Positions 36,882-45,831 are shown, counted from the stretch's first letter. The stretch: DNA of 64,000 nt from Trabulsiella odontotermitis (GCF_030053895.1 NZ_CP125781.1:1116001-1180000); one strand, 5' to 3'. The notes: a model not told the origin generated them from the sequence alone. A program made the numbers and translations.

Positions 36882-37927
36882 TTGCGTTTGACGACCTGAC
36901 TTACCTGCACGGTCAACCGCAGGGGCAGGGCCTGCTGAAAGCCAGCCCGGAAGATTTTCTGGTGGTGGAAGATTTAGGGTTTGAGCCGGACGGCGAGGGT
37001 GAGCATATTCTCGTGCGGATCCTCAAAAACGGTTGTAACACCCGTTTTGTCGCCGATGCGCTGGCGAAATTCCTCAAGATACACGCTCGAGAAGTCAGCT
37101 TCGCCGGGCAAAAAGACAAACATGCGGTCACCGAGCAATGGCTCTGCGCCCGTGTGCCCGGCAAAGAGATGCCGGATCTCAGCAAATTCGCGCTGGAAGG
37201 CTGCCAGGTGCTGGAATATGCCCGTCATAAACGCAAGCTGCGACCGGGCGCGCTGAAAGGGAATTATTTCACGCTTATTCTGCGTGAAGTGTCGCACCGC
37301 GATGACGTGGACGCACGTCTGCAGGCCATCGCGGCGCGTGGCGTCCCGAACTATTTCGGCGCACAGCGCTTTGGTATCGGCGGTAGTAATCTGCACGGTG
37401 CGCTGCGCTGGGCGGAAAACGGCGGGCCGGTGCGCGATCGCAACAAACGCAGTTTTTGGCTCTCTGCGGCGCGGAGTGCCTTGTTTAATCAGATTGTCAG
37501 CGATAAATTAAAAAAAACAGACTTTAATCAAGTTGTTGACGGCGATGCGCTACAATTAGCGGGGCGTGGCAGCTGGTTTGTGGCGACGGAAGACGAGCGC
37601 GGCGAATTACAGACGCGCGTCGATAACCGGGAGCTGATGATCACCGCAGCATTGCCCGGCAGTGGCGACTGGGGAACCCAGCGTGCTGCGCTGGCCTTCG
37701 AAGAAAATACGCTGGCGCAGGAGACGCTGTTACAGTCGCTGCTGGTGCGGGAAAAGGTCGAGGCGGCGCGCCGTGCGGTGCTGCTTTATCCGCAACAGCT
37801 AAGCTGGAACTGGTGGGATGATGTGACCGTTGAGCTACGTTTCTGGCTACCTGCGGGCAGTTTTGCCACCAGCGTGGTAAGGGAACTGATCAAGACAACA
37901 GGTGATTATGCGAATATTGCTGAGTAA
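36878..37927 (+). CDS. truD: tRNA pseudouridine(13) synthase TruD
   Basis: TruD forms pseudouridine 13 in tRNA-Glu. The 349-aa protein (E. coli 349) has the catalytic aspartate in FAGQKDKHAVTEQW near residue 80, and the family motifs GNYFTLILRE and PNYFGAQRFG. It is nested in an operon of overlapping genes between ispF and surE. Confidence 0.97.
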   Translation: MIAFDDLTYLHGQPQGQGLLKASPEDFLVVEDLGFEPDGEGEHILVRILKNGCNTRFVADALAKFLKIHAREVSFAGQKDKHAVTEQWLCARVPGKEMPDLSKFALEGCQVLEYARHKRKLRPGALKGNYFTLILREVSHRDDVDARLQAIAARGVPNYFGAQRFGIGGSNLHGALRWAENGGPVRDRNKRSFWLSAARSALFNQIVSDKLKKTDFNQVVDGDALQLAGRGSWFVATEDERGELQTRVDNRELMITAALPGSGDWGTQRAALAFEENTLAQETLLQSLLVREKVEAARRAVLLYPQQLSWNWWDDVTVELRFWLPAGSFATSVVRELIKTTGDYANIAE

Positions 37928-38669
37928 CGATGACGGGATCCATGCCCCAGGCATTCAGACGCTGGCGAAAGCCCTGCGGGAATTTGCCGTGGTGCAGGTG
38001 GTCGCGCCTGATCGTAACCGCAGCGGAGCGTCAAATTCCCTGACGCTGGAATCCTCACTTCGTACGTTTACGTTTGAAAATGGCGACATCGCCGTGCAGA
38101 TGGGTACGCCGACGGACTGCGTCTATCTTGGCGTCAATGCGCTGATGCGTCCGCAACCGGATGTCGTCGTGTCGGGCATCAACGCCGGGCCGAATCTCGG
38201 CGATGACGTCATCTATTCCGGCACTGTCGCGGCGGCAATGGAAGGGCGACATCTCGGTTATCCGGCGCTTGCAGTTTCGCTGGACGGCCATCAGCATTAT
38301 GAAACCGCGGCGGCGGTGACTTGTTCGATTCTGCGTGCGCTGTCGCGCGAACCGTTGCGCACCGGGCGTATTCTCAATATCAATGTTCCCGACCTCCCGC
38401 TTGATCAAATCAAGGGGATCCGCGTGACGCGCTGCGGCAGTCGCCATCCGGCGGACAAAGTCATCCCGCAACAGGATCCGCGCGGAAACACGCTGTACTG
38501 GATTGGCCCGCCGGGTGAAAAATGCGACGCGGGGCCGGACACCGACTTTGCTGCGGTGGATGAAGGTTATGTGTCGGTCACGCCGCTGCATGTCGATTTA
38601 ACCGCACATAGCGCGCATGACGTGGTATCCGGCTGGTTAGAACGCGTGGGAGTCGATGCGCAATGGTAA
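37908..38669 (+). CDS. surE: 5'/3'-nucleotidase SurE
   Basis: SurE is a divalent-metal nucleotidase and exopolyphosphatase important in stationary phase. The 253-aa protein begins MRILLSNDDG with the metal-binding DD pair, followed by APDRNRSGASNSLT and SGINAGPNLGDDVIYSGTV. The start at 37908, 20 bp inside truD, gives the E. coli length; the GTG at 37902 is not needed. It overlaps pcm by 7 bp. Confidence 0.97.
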   Translation: MRILLSNDDGIHAPGIQTLAKALREFAVVQVVAPDRNRSGASNSLTLESSLRTFTFENGDIAVQMGTPTDCVYLGVNALMRPQPDVVVSGINAGPNLGDDVIYSGTVAAAMEGRHLGYPALAVSLDGHQHYETAAAVTCSILRALSREPLRTGRILNINVPDLPLDQIKGIRVTRCGSRHPADKVIPQQDPRGNTLYWIGPPGEKCDAGPDTDFAAVDEGYVSVTPLHVDLTAHSAHDVVSGWLERVGVDAQW

Positions 38670-39289
38670 GCAAACGCGTACAAAGCCTTCTTGATCAACT
38701 ACGTACTCAGGGTATTCATGATGAGCACGTACTTGAAGCGATAGCTCAGGTACCGCGTGAAAAATTCATTGATGAGGCGTTTGAACACAAAGCGTGGGAG
38801 AACGTCGCATTGCCAATAGGTCAAGGGCAAACCATTTCGCAGCCGTATATGGTTGCGCGAATGACGGAGCTTCTTGAACTCACTGAGGCGTCACGGGTGC
38901 TGGAGATCGGCACCGGATCCGGATATCAGACGGCAATTCTGGCACATTTAGTCCATCATGTTTGTTCGGTGGAACGTATAAAAGGTCTGCAATGGCAGGC
39001 GCGCCGTCGTCTCAAGCAACTGGATTTACACAATGTTTCTACCCGCCACGGCGATGGCTGGCAGGGATGGCAGGCGCGTGCGCCATTTGACGCCATCATT
39101 GTCACAGCCGCACCGCCGGAAATTCCGGCTGCGCTGATGTCGCAACTGGACGAAGGCGGCATTCTCGTTTTGCCTGTCGGCGACGAACACCAGTGGTTAA
39201 AACGGGTTCGTCGGCGGGGCAGCGAATTTATTATCGATACCGTGGAAGCCGTCCGCTTTGTGCCTTTGGTCAAAGGGGAACTGGCGTAA
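38663..39289 (+). CDS. pcm: Protein-L-isoaspartate O-methyltransferase Pcm
   Basis: Pcm methylates isoaspartyl residues to start their repair in aged proteins. The 208-aa protein has the substrate-side motif LPIGQGQTISQPYMVARMTE and the SAM-binding VLEIGTGSGYQTAILA. The order surE-pcm-nlpD-rpoS is the conserved stationary-phase cluster. It is followed by a 125-bp gap to nlpD. Confidence 0.97.
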   Translation: MVSKRVQSLLDQLRTQGIHDEHVLEAIAQVPREKFIDEAFEHKAWENVALPIGQGQTISQPYMVARMTELLELTEASRVLEIGTGSGYQTAILAHLVHHVCSVERIKGLQWQARRRLKQLDLHNVSTRHGDGWQGWQARAPFDAIIVTAAPPEIPAALMSQLDEGGILVLPVGDEHQWLKRVRRRGSEFIIDTVEAVRFVPLVKGELA

Positions 39290-39414
39290 TAACAGGAGTT
39301 TTCCTGGTTTATTCGGCGCGTGTTCGGGCGTAGGGTAGGCACATTTTCAGTGCCTGAGCCGGCGCGTTGCGCGGTAATGACATCACTGGCAGTTAACACA
39401 TTCCTGGGGGATAA

Positions 39415-40545
39415 ATGAGCGCGGGAAGCCCAAAATTTACCTTAAGCCGTATTGCGGCGCTATCGCTGGTCTCCGTCTGGCTTGCAGGTTGTACGAGTTC
39501 GAATAACGCACCAGCCCCAGTGAGCTCGGTGGGCGGAAATGCCGCTTCCGGCACCAATTCCGGCATGTTGATCACCCCACCGCCGAAGATGGGGAATTCG
39601 ACGGCGCAACCGTCACAGCCGCAAATTCAGTCTGCACAGCCGATGCAGACGCAGCCTGTACAGACACAAACGATGTCGCAGCCGGTACAAACCAACGCGG
39701 AAGGTCATATCGTTTATAACCGTAAATACGGCGACATTCCTAAAGGCAGTTACTCGGGCGGCAGCACCTATACCGTGAAGCGCGGCGATACCCTGTTTTA
39801 TATCGCCTGGATCACCGGCAACGATTTCCGCGATCTTGCACAACGTAACAACATTTCTGCACCTTACGGTTTGAATGTAGGCCAGACGTTACAGATCGGA
39901 AACGCAGCTGGACAGCCCATCACAGGTAACAATCCTGTTGCGCAAGCAAGCGTACAGGCCAGTAGCGGTTCGCAGGGCCTTACCTCAAAACCTGCACAAA
40001 ATTCCGGCGCGGTGGTTGCTTCTAAACCAACAATTACGTATTCTGAGGATTCAGGTGAACAAAGTGCTAACAAAATGTTGCCCAACAATAAGCCTGCGAC
40101 CCCGGTCACAGCGCCTGTTACGGCACCAGTTGCAAGCACAACCGAACCGACTGCAAGCAGTATGTCTACCAGTTCGCCGATTTCTTCATGGCGCTGGCCG
40201 ACTGATGGCAACATTATCGAGAAATTCTCTGACAACGGGAATAAAGGTATCGATATCGCAGGCAGTAAGGGACAGGCTATCGCCGCGACCGCAGATGGGC
40301 GCGTCGTCTATGCCGGTAACGCACTGCGCGGTTACGGTAATCTTATTATCATCAAACATAACGATGATTACCTGAGCGCCTACGCCCATAACGACACTAT
40401 GCTGGTCCGGGAACAACAAGAAGTTAAGGCGGGGCAGAAAATCGCTACCATGGGTAGCACCGGAACCAGTTCAACACGCTTGCATTTTGAAATTCGTTAC
40501 AAGGGGAAATCCGTAAACCCGCTGCAGTATTTGCCGCAGCGATAA
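39415..40545 (+). CDS. nlpD: Murein hydrolase activator NlpD
   Basis: NlpD is an outer-membrane lipoprotein that activates the amidase AmiC at the septum. The 376-aa protein (E. coli 379) has a signal peptide ending in the lipobox LAGC and a Gln/Pro-rich linker. A LysM domain (about 120-166, YTVKRGDTLFYIAW) is followed by a C-terminal M23/LytM domain. That domain is degenerate: the metal-binding His of the HxxxD motif is replaced (NKGIDIAG) although LHFEI remains. This fits activation rather than hydrolysis. The main rpoS promoter lies inside this gene. Confidence 0.96.
   Translation: MSAGSPKFTLSRIAALSLVSVWLAGCTSSNNAPAPVSSVGGNAASGTNSGMLITPPPKMGNSTAQPSQPQIQSAQPMQTQPVQTQTMSQPVQTNAEGHIVYNRKYGDIPKGSYSGGSTYTVKRGDTLFYIAWITGNDFRDLAQRNNISAPYGLNVGQTLQIGNAAGQPITGNNPVAQASVQASSGSQGLTSKPAQNSGAVVASKPTITYSEDSGEQSANKMLPNNKPATPVTAPVTAPVASTTEPTASSMSTSSPISSWRWPTDGNIIEKFSDNGNKGIDIAGSKGQAIAATADGRVVYAGNALRGYGNLIIIKHNDDYLSAYAHNDTMLVREQQEVKAGQKIATMGSTGTSSTRLHFEIRYKGKSVNPLQYLPQR
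40016..40044 (+). promoter_or_regulatory. Main rpoS promoter (inside nlpD)
   Basis: TTGCTT (40016-40021) and TATTCT (40039-40044), 17 bp apart, match in position and sequence context the known E. coli rpoSp within nlpD. They predict a leader of about 555 nt before rpoS. Confidence 0.72.
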
Positions 40546-40606
40546 TTCGACGGAATATGGCTTTACTTGCATGTTCCGTCAGGGGATCACGGGTAGGAGC
40601 CACCTT
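40481..40606 (+). promoter_or_regulatory. rpoS 5' leader, sRNA-responsive translational control region
   Basis: The end of nlpD and the 61-bp gap carry the conserved leader segment (AATTCGTTACAAGGGG at 40490-40505 and neighbours). In E. coli this segment folds back on the rpoS ribosome-binding site and is opened by DsrA, RprA and ArcZ. The ribosome-binding site is GGTAGGAG before the ATG at 40607. Control is inferred from conservation. Confidence 0.6.
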
Positions 40607-41599
40607 ATGAGTCAGAATACGCTGAAAGTTCATGATTTAAATGAAGACGCGGAATTTGATGAGAACGGAATGGAGGTTTTCGACGAGAAAACCTTAAATG
40701 AAGAGGAACCCAGTGATAACGACCTGGCTGAGGAAGAGCTGTTATCGCAGGGTGCCACACAGCGTGTACTGGACGCGACTCAGCTTTACCTTGGGGAGAT
40801 TGGATACTCTCCACTGTTAACAGCCGAAGAAGAAGTCTATTTTGCACGTCGTGCACTGCGTGGAGATGTTGCCTCCCGCCGTCGGATGATAGAAAGTAAC
40901 CTGCGTCTGGTAGTGAAGATTGCCCGTCGTTACAGCAATCGTGGTCTGGCGCTGCTGGATCTGATTGAAGAGGGGAATCTGGGGCTGATTCGTGCCGTGG
41001 AGAAATTTGACCCGGAGCGCGGATTCCGCTTCTCAACCTACGCAACCTGGTGGATCCGCCAGACGATTGAACGGGCGATCATGAATCAAACCCGTACCAT
41101 TCGTTTACCGATTCACATCGTTAAAGAGCTGAACGTTTATCTGCGTACCGCGCGTGAGTTGTCCCATAAGCTGGACCACGAGCCGAGTGCGGAAGAGATT
41201 GCCGAGCAGCTTGATAAACCGGTTGATGACGTCAGTCGTATGCTGCGTCTCAACGAGCGCATCACCTCGGTCGACACCCCGCTGGGTGGCGATTCCGAAA
41301 AAGCGCTGCTGGATATCCTGGCCGATGAAAAAGAGAACGGTCCGGAAGACACCACGCAGGACGATGACATGAAACAGAGCATCGTCAAATGGCTGTTCGA
41401 ACTGAACGCCAAACAGCGTGAGGTACTGGCGCGTCGTTTCGGGCTGCTGGGGTATGAAGCCGCAACGCTTGAAGATGTGGGGCGTGAAATTGGTCTGACG
41501 CGTGAACGCGTTCGCCAGATTCAGGTAGAAGGTCTGCGTCGCCTGCGTGAAATCCTGCAAGGGCAAGGGCTGAACATCGAAGCGCTGTTCCGCGAATAA
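40607..41599 (+). CDS. rpoS: RNA polymerase sigma factor RpoS
   Basis: RpoS (sigma-38) directs stationary-phase and general-stress transcription. The 330-aa protein (E. coli 330) starts MSQNTLKVHDL; the frame extends 12 codons upstream without a ribosome-binding site. Region 1.2 (QLYLGEIGYSPLLTAEEE), region 2 (RFSTYATWWIRQTIERAI) and region 4 (EVGREIGLTRERVRQIQVE-like sequence) are all intact. The RssB-contact region around Lys173 (TIRLPIHIVKELN) is conserved. There is no sign of the frameshift or stop mutations common in domesticated strains. Confidence 0.98.
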   Translation: MSQNTLKVHDLNEDAEFDENGMEVFDEKTLNEEEPSDNDLAEEELLSQGATQRVLDATQLYLGEIGYSPLLTAEEEVYFARRALRGDVASRRRMIESNLRLVVKIARRYSNRGLALLDLIEEGNLGLIRAVEKFDPERGFRFSTYATWWIRQTIERAIMNQTRTIRLPIHIVKELNVYLRTARELSHKLDHEPSAEEIAEQLDKPVDDVSRMLRLNERITSVDTPLGGDSEKALLDILADEKENGPEDTTQDDDMKQSIVKWLFELNAKQREVLARRFGLLGYEAATLEDVGREIGLTRERVRQIQVEGLRRLREILQGQGLNIEALFRE

Positions 41600-41612
41600 G
41601 CGAGCTTTCATC

Positions 41613-41650
41613 AAAAAAAGGCCAGTCATTGCGACTGGCCTTTTTCTTTT
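41613..41650. terminator. Bidirectional terminator between rpoS and mutS
   Basis: A run of seven A residues, an 8-bp GGCCAGTC/GACTGGCC stem with a 5-nt loop, and TTTTTCTTTT. The A- and T-runs on the two sides let it serve both convergent genes. Confidence 0.92.
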
Positions 41651-41665
41651 GCTGTAACGAGTGGG

Positions 41666-44227
41666 TTACAGCAGATTCTTCAGCCGGTAGATCCACTCCA
41701 GCGCCTGGCGTGGCGTCAGCGTATCAGGATCAAGATTTTCCAGCGCTTCAACCGCCGGTGATGTCTCTTCCGGTGCCGCAAGCAGCGACATCTGTGTTCC
41801 GTCAATCTGCGTGGCGGCGGCATTTGGCGTAATGCTTTCCAGCTCGCGCAGTTTCTGACGCGCGCGTTTGATGACCTCTTTCGGCACACCTGCCAGCGCG
41901 GCAACCGCCAGACCGTAACTTTTGCTGGCCGCACCGTCCTGCACGCTGTGCATGAAGGCAATGGTGTCGCCATGTTCCAGCGCGTCGAGATGGACGTTCG
42001 CCACGCCTTCCATTTTTTCCGGCAACTGCGTCAGTTCGAAATAGTGCGTCGCAAACAGCGTTAACGCCTTGATGCGACTTGCCAGATTTTCCGCGCAGGC
42101 CCAGGCCAGCGACAGGCCGTCATAGGTTGACGTACCGCGGCCGATTTCGTCCATCAGGACCAGACTGTACTCGGTGGCGTTGTGGAGGATATTGGCGGTT
42201 TCGGTCATCTCCACCATGAAGGTAGAACGCCCGCTGGCCAGATCGTCAGCCGCGCCGACACGGGTAAAAATGCGGTCAATGGGACCGATCTCCACTTTCT
42301 GCGCCGGAACGTAACTACCGATATACGCCAGCAGCGCAATGAGCGCGGTCTGACGCATATAGGTACTTTTACCGCCCATGTTCGGACCGGTGATGATAAG
42401 CATTCGGCGTTGCGGTGACAGGTTCAGCGGGTTGGCAATAAACGGTTCATTCAGTACCTGTTCCACTACCGGATGGCGACCTTCTTCGATGTGAATGCCG
42501 GGCTTGTCGCTGAACACCGGGCAACTGTAGTTGAGCGTATAAGCCCGCTCGGCCAGGTTGACCAGCACGTCCAGTTCAGCCAGCGCCGAGGCGCTCAACT
42601 GCAGCTCAGCGAGGTGCGGTAACAACAGGTCAAACAGTTCGTCATACAGTTGTTTTTCCAGCGCCAGCGCTTTGCCTTTCGAGGTGAGCACTTTGTCTTC
42701 GTACTCTTTCAGTTCAGGAATGATGTAGCGTTCGGCGTTTTTCAACGTCTGGCGGCGCACGTAGTGGATCGGTGCAAGGTGGCTTTGCCCGCGGCTTATC
42801 TGAATGTAATAACCGTGAACGGCGTTATAACCCACTTTCAGCGTGTCGAGACCCAGACGCTCGCGCTCGCGGATCTCCAGCCTGTCGAGATAATCCGTCG
42901 CGCCGTCTGCCAGTGCGCGCCATTCATCCAGTTCGGCGTTGTAACCGGGAGCGATCACGCCGCCATCACGCACCAGCACTGGCGGCGATTCAATCACTGC
43001 GCGTTCGAGCAGTTCGCGCAGCTCAGTAAACTCGCCCATTTGCTCGCGCAGGCGCTGCACCGGCGCGCTGTTGACCTCAGCCAGTTGCGCGCGCAATTCC
43101 GGCAACTGCTGGAAGGCATAGCGCATGCGGGCGAGATCGCGCGGACGGGCGGTGCGTAGCGCCAGACGCGCCAGAATACGTTCCAGATCGCCCACCTGGC
43201 GCAGTACCGGTTGCAACTCGCTGTAGCGATCCTGTAACGCGGCGATGGTTTGCTGACGCTCTTCCAGAACGCGGGTGTCGCGCACCGGCATATGCAGCCA
43301 GCGCTTGAGCATGCGGCTGCCCATCGGCGTCACGGTGCGATCCAGCACTGAAGCCAGCGTGTTTTCCGTACCACCCGCCAGATTCTGAGTGATTTCGAGG
43401 TTACGGCGAGTGGCCGCATCCATGATAATGCTGTCCTGCTGGCGTTCCATGGTGATGGAACGAATGTGTGGCAACGCGGTGCGCTGCGTGTCTTTCACAT
43501 ACTGCAGCAGACAACCGGCGGCGCACAGACCGCGCGGCGCGTTTTCAACACCAAAACCGACCAGGTCACGGGTGCCAAACTGCATGTTCAGTTGCTGGCG
43601 CGCGGTGTCGATTTCAAATTCCCACAGCGGACGACGGCGCAGGCCGCGGCGGCCTTCAATCAGCGCCATCTCGGCGAAATCTTCCGCGTACAGCAATTCT
43701 GCGGGATTAGTACGTTGCAGTTCGGCGGCCATGGTTTCGCGATCGGCGGGTTCGCTGAGACGAAACCGCCCGGAGCTGATGTCGAGCGTCGCGTAACCGT
43801 AGCCTTTGCTGTCCTGCCACAGCGCCGCCAGCAGGTTGTCCTGGCGTTCCTGCAACAGCGCTTCGTCGCTGATGGTGCCAGGCGTCACGATGCGGACGAC
43901 TTTACGCTCGACCGGACCTTTGGTGGTCGCGGGATCGCCAATTTGTTCGCAAATTGCCACCGACTCGCCGAGGTTCACCAGTTTAGCCAGATAGTTTTCC
44001 ACGGCATGGTGCGGAACGCCCGCCATCGGTATCGGCTCGCCTGCAGATGCGCCACGCTTCGTCAGCGAAATATCGAGTAACTGTGATGCGCGCTTCGCAT
44101 CGTCATAAAACAACTCGTAAAAGTCGCCCATGCGGTAGAACAGCAGGATCTCGGGATGCTGAGCCTTGAGCTTCAGGTACTGCTGCATCATCGGGGTGTG
44201 AGCGTCGAAATTGTCGATAGTGGTCAT
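41666..44227 (-). CDS. mutS: DNA mismatch repair protein MutS
   Basis: MutS recognises mismatches and starts methyl-directed repair. The 853-aa protein (E. coli 853) has the mismatch-binding FYRMGDFYELF (Phe-x-Glu near 36-38), the Walker A ITGPNMGGKST near 614-621, Walker B LVLMDEIGRGTS, and the C-terminal tail with the tetramerisation region. The start at 44227 (MTTIDNFDAH) gives the family length; the frame runs 11 codons further. It is separated from rpoS by only 66 bp, whereas E. coli K-12 has several genes between them. Confidence 0.97.
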   Translation of the reverse strand: MTTIDNFDAHTPMMQQYLKLKAQHPEILLFYRMGDFYELFYDDAKRASQLLDISLTKRGASAGEPIPMAGVPHHAVENYLAKLVNLGESVAICEQIGDPATTKGPVERKVVRIVTPGTISDEALLQERQDNLLAALWQDSKGYGYATLDISSGRFRLSEPADRETMAAELQRTNPAELLYAEDFAEMALIEGRRGLRRRPLWEFEIDTARQQLNMQFGTRDLVGFGVENAPRGLCAAGCLLQYVKDTQRTALPHIRSITMERQQDSIIMDAATRRNLEITQNLAGGTENTLASVLDRTVTPMGSRMLKRWLHMPVRDTRVLEERQQTIAALQDRYSELQPVLRQVGDLERILARLALRTARPRDLARMRYAFQQLPELRAQLAEVNSAPVQRLREQMGEFTELRELLERAVIESPPVLVRDGGVIAPGYNAELDEWRALADGATDYLDRLEIRERERLGLDTLKVGYNAVHGYYIQISRGQSHLAPIHYVRRQTLKNAERYIIPELKEYEDKVLTSKGKALALEKQLYDELFDLLLPHLAELQLSASALAELDVLVNLAERAYTLNYSCPVFSDKPGIHIEEGRHPVVEQVLNEPFIANPLNLSPQRRMLIITGPNMGGKSTYMRQTALIALLAYIGSYVPAQKVEIGPIDRIFTRVGAADDLASGRSTFMVEMTETANILHNATEYSLVLMDEIGRGTSTYDGLSLAWACAENLASRIKALTLFATHYFELTQLPEKMEGVANVHLDALEHGDTIAFMHSVQDGAASKSYGLAVAALAGVPKEVIKRARQKLRELESITPNAAATQIDGTQMSLLAAPEETSPAVEALENLDPDTLTPRQALEWIYRLKNLL

Positions 44228-44308
44228 GGAATCCGGATGTCCATTTTCATTGAAAATCAAAAAGATCTATTCAGTTCACCTACGCGTAATGACTGGTATT
44301 GTCGCATG

Positions 44309-44343
44309 AAAAAATGGTGGGGGGCATTAAAAAGTCTCCCCAC
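44309..44343 (-). terminator. Probable terminator of the symE-like gene
   Basis: Read on the minus strand, a GTGGGG/CCCCAC stem with a long loop is followed by CATTTTTT. It lies 12 bp past the symE-like stop. The long loop makes it moderate. Confidence 0.5.
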
Positions 44344-44354
44344 ATCAACTTTGA

Positions 44355-44606
44355 TTAACGATTCTCTTTTTGCGACAGCGAGCGGATGACCAGCATGCCG
44401 GATTCCACGGCCACGCTGACCGACGTGCCGGTAGAAAACCCGGCAGCTTCCAGCCATTTGCCGCTCAGTACCAGGCTTGGGCTGCATGACAACCGGGTGG
44501 CGCGCCCGCTGTCGAGATCGATATGGCGTTTGCGGACGTAGCTGACGGTTAACTGGCGGAGGGGGTTCGCAACAGGGCTGGTGGGGGGGACGTTCATATT
44601 ATGCAT
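44355..44606 (-). CDS. SymE-like toxin-family protein
   Basis: The 83-aa protein matches the SymE family: RQLTVSYVRKRH near residue 17, a central SPSLVLSGKWLEAAGFSTGT and VSVAVESGMLVI. In E. coli SymE is an SOS-induced, AbrB-fold toxin whose mRNA is blocked by the antisense RNA SymR. This copy lacks the longer C-terminal tail of E. coli SymE (113 aa), but the core domain is complete. It has a GGAGAG ribosome-binding site. No LexA box was recognised upstream, and no antisense promoter could be assigned with confidence. It lies alone between mutS and an NlpC/P60 gene. Confidence 0.78.
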   Translation of the reverse strand: MHNMNVPPTSPVANPLRQLTVSYVRKRHIDLDSGRATRLSCSPSLVLSGKWLEAAGFSTGTSVSVAVESGMLVIRSLSQKENR

Positions 44607-44707
44607 ATTCTCTCCGGTTATTTTCAGAATTATTGCCGGGGCATCATATAACGTCGAACAAAATAAAGAATATTTCAGGAGAATAAATGCGAGGCGCTTT
44701 CCAGAAT

Positions 44708-44738
44708 TTCACCCTCTTAAAAAAAGAAAAGAGGGTGA
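44708..44738 (-). terminator. Hairpin downstream of the NlpC/P60 gene
   Basis: TTCACCCTCTT and its exact complement (11 bp) flank a loop that is U-rich in the minus-strand RNA. It lies 8 bp past the stop of the endopeptidase gene. The U-tract is in the loop and not after the stem, so termination is uncertain. Confidence 0.45.
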
Positions 44739-44746
44739 ATCAGGAA

Positions 44747-45268
44747 TTAAACATTTTCAGTAATACGTCGTGCGGTTTCATAATGGTCTTGCCAGTAGCT
44801 GTCAGACAGTTCTGACACCGTCACACCCTGGCTTTTTGACGCGTGGATAAATTTATCGTGACCGATGTATACGCCCACGTGGCGGTCTTCCGGCGAGGTT
44901 TTAAAAAATACCAGATCGCCCGGTTTCAGCTCGTGCTGCGTGATGCGGTAACCGCCTTTGATCTGCTCGCCGGTGGTGCGTGGCAGTTCCATCTGCAGCG
45001 AGCCGCGAAAAATTTTCTGCATCAGGGCGGAGCAATCAATTCCGCTGCGCGACTGACCGCCCCAGCGATATTGCGTCCCTTTCCATTTCGCATATTGGGA
45101 CAGAATTTTGCTTTTAATATTTCCCTTCGGCGAAGGCAGTGTATACATCGATGGAGCGTATTCATCCATAGATGCTAATTCGGCTGGTAAATTAAAAGCG
45201 CAGGCATTACCTGCCAGCATGGATGTTGTAATAACAACCATTACAGGGATCAATTTTTTAAAATTCAT
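44747..45268 (-). CDS. Periplasmic NlpC/P60 endopeptidase
   Basis: The 173-aa protein has a signal peptide (residues 1-24, ending GNACA, with no lipobox) and one NlpC/P60 domain. The catalytic cysteine is in RSGIDCSALMQKIF (near residue 79), the first histidine in DRHVGVYIG and the third polar residue in KFIHAS. It resembles MepS, YafL and YdhO, which cleave cross-links in peptidoglycan, though I cannot assign it to one. LPRTTGEQIKGG and ELKPGDLVFFKT are family-typical. E. coli K-12 has no such gene between mutS and fhlA, so it is likely an accessory insertion with the symE-like gene. Confidence 0.85.
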   Translation of the reverse strand: MNFKKLIPVMVVITTSMLAGNACAFNLPAELASMDEYAPSMYTLPSPKGNIKSKILSQYAKWKGTQYRWGGQSRSGIDCSALMQKIFRGSLQMELPRTTGEQIKGGYRITQHELKPGDLVFFKTSPEDRHVGVYIGHDKFIHASKSQGVTVSELSDSYWQDHYETARRITENV

Positions 45269-45480
45269 AACAAACCGTCAATATATAAAAGAGAGAAAAG
45301 GGATTCCTTACGCGATATCTATCGGGTGCTGTCGGAAAGTAGGAGGATAATAATTTCTGGTTATTATTTGTTCAAGAAAAAGACAGTCCAGGTTTAGACT
45401 CTCAGAATCTTTCTCGACTGGTGCGCAAAAACGCAAAGGGGTATTATTGATGCAACTTATGTTTTGCAGAGGACACCACA

Positions 45481-45822
45481 GTGAGTGAACGTCTTGATCG
45501 TGAGAAGCTGACGATTCGCAGGATGATTGCGCTCTATGAACAGAAGTGTCCTGAGGCTTCTGCAGAGCCCGGGCATTATCTGGCACTGAACGCGTATGCG
45601 GATAAACGCCTTGATAAGTGCGTCTTTGGTGACGAAAAACCGGCCTGTAAGCAGTGCCCGGTGCATTGCTATCAACCGGCAAAACGGGAAGAGATGAAGC
45701 AGATTATGCGCTGGGCGGGGCCGCGCATGCTATGGCGCCATCCGATCCTGACCATTCGCCATCTGATTGACGATCGCCGCCCGGTGCCGGAACTACCTGA
45801 AAAATATCGTCCGAAAAAGTAA
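45481..45822 (+). CDS. ygbA: YgbA family protein (nitric oxide/nitrous oxide-responsive family)
   Basis: The 113-aa protein (E. coli 117) has four cysteines in CVFGDEKPACKQCPVHC, suggesting a metal or cluster site. E. coli ygbA is repressed by NsrR and induced by nitric oxide; its role is not settled. The start is a GTG after GAGGAC. A sequence GATGCAACTT at 45450-45459 recalls half an NsrR site but is not convincing. It converges with fhlA with 9 bp between stops. Confidence 0.88.
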   Translation: MSERLDREKLTIRRMIALYEQKCPEASAEPGHYLALNAYADKRLDKCVFGDEKPACKQCPVHCYQPAKREEMKQIMRWAGPRMLWRHPILTIRHLIDDRRPVPELPEKYRPKK

Positions 45823-45831
45823 TCCACGCGC

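Noticed and set aside
44227..44260. Longer MutS start at 44260
   Set aside because: The extra 11 residues are not part of the family, and the start at 44227 gives the exact E. coli length.
44600..44700. LexA box or SymR-like antisense RNA at the symE-like gene
   Set aside because: No CTG-N10-CAG motif and no convincing plus-strand promoter-terminator pair were found; left as an open question only.
45440..45475. Possible NsrR operator before ygbA
   Set aside because: Only part of one half-site (GATGCA) is matched and the second half is poor, so it is not annotated as a site.
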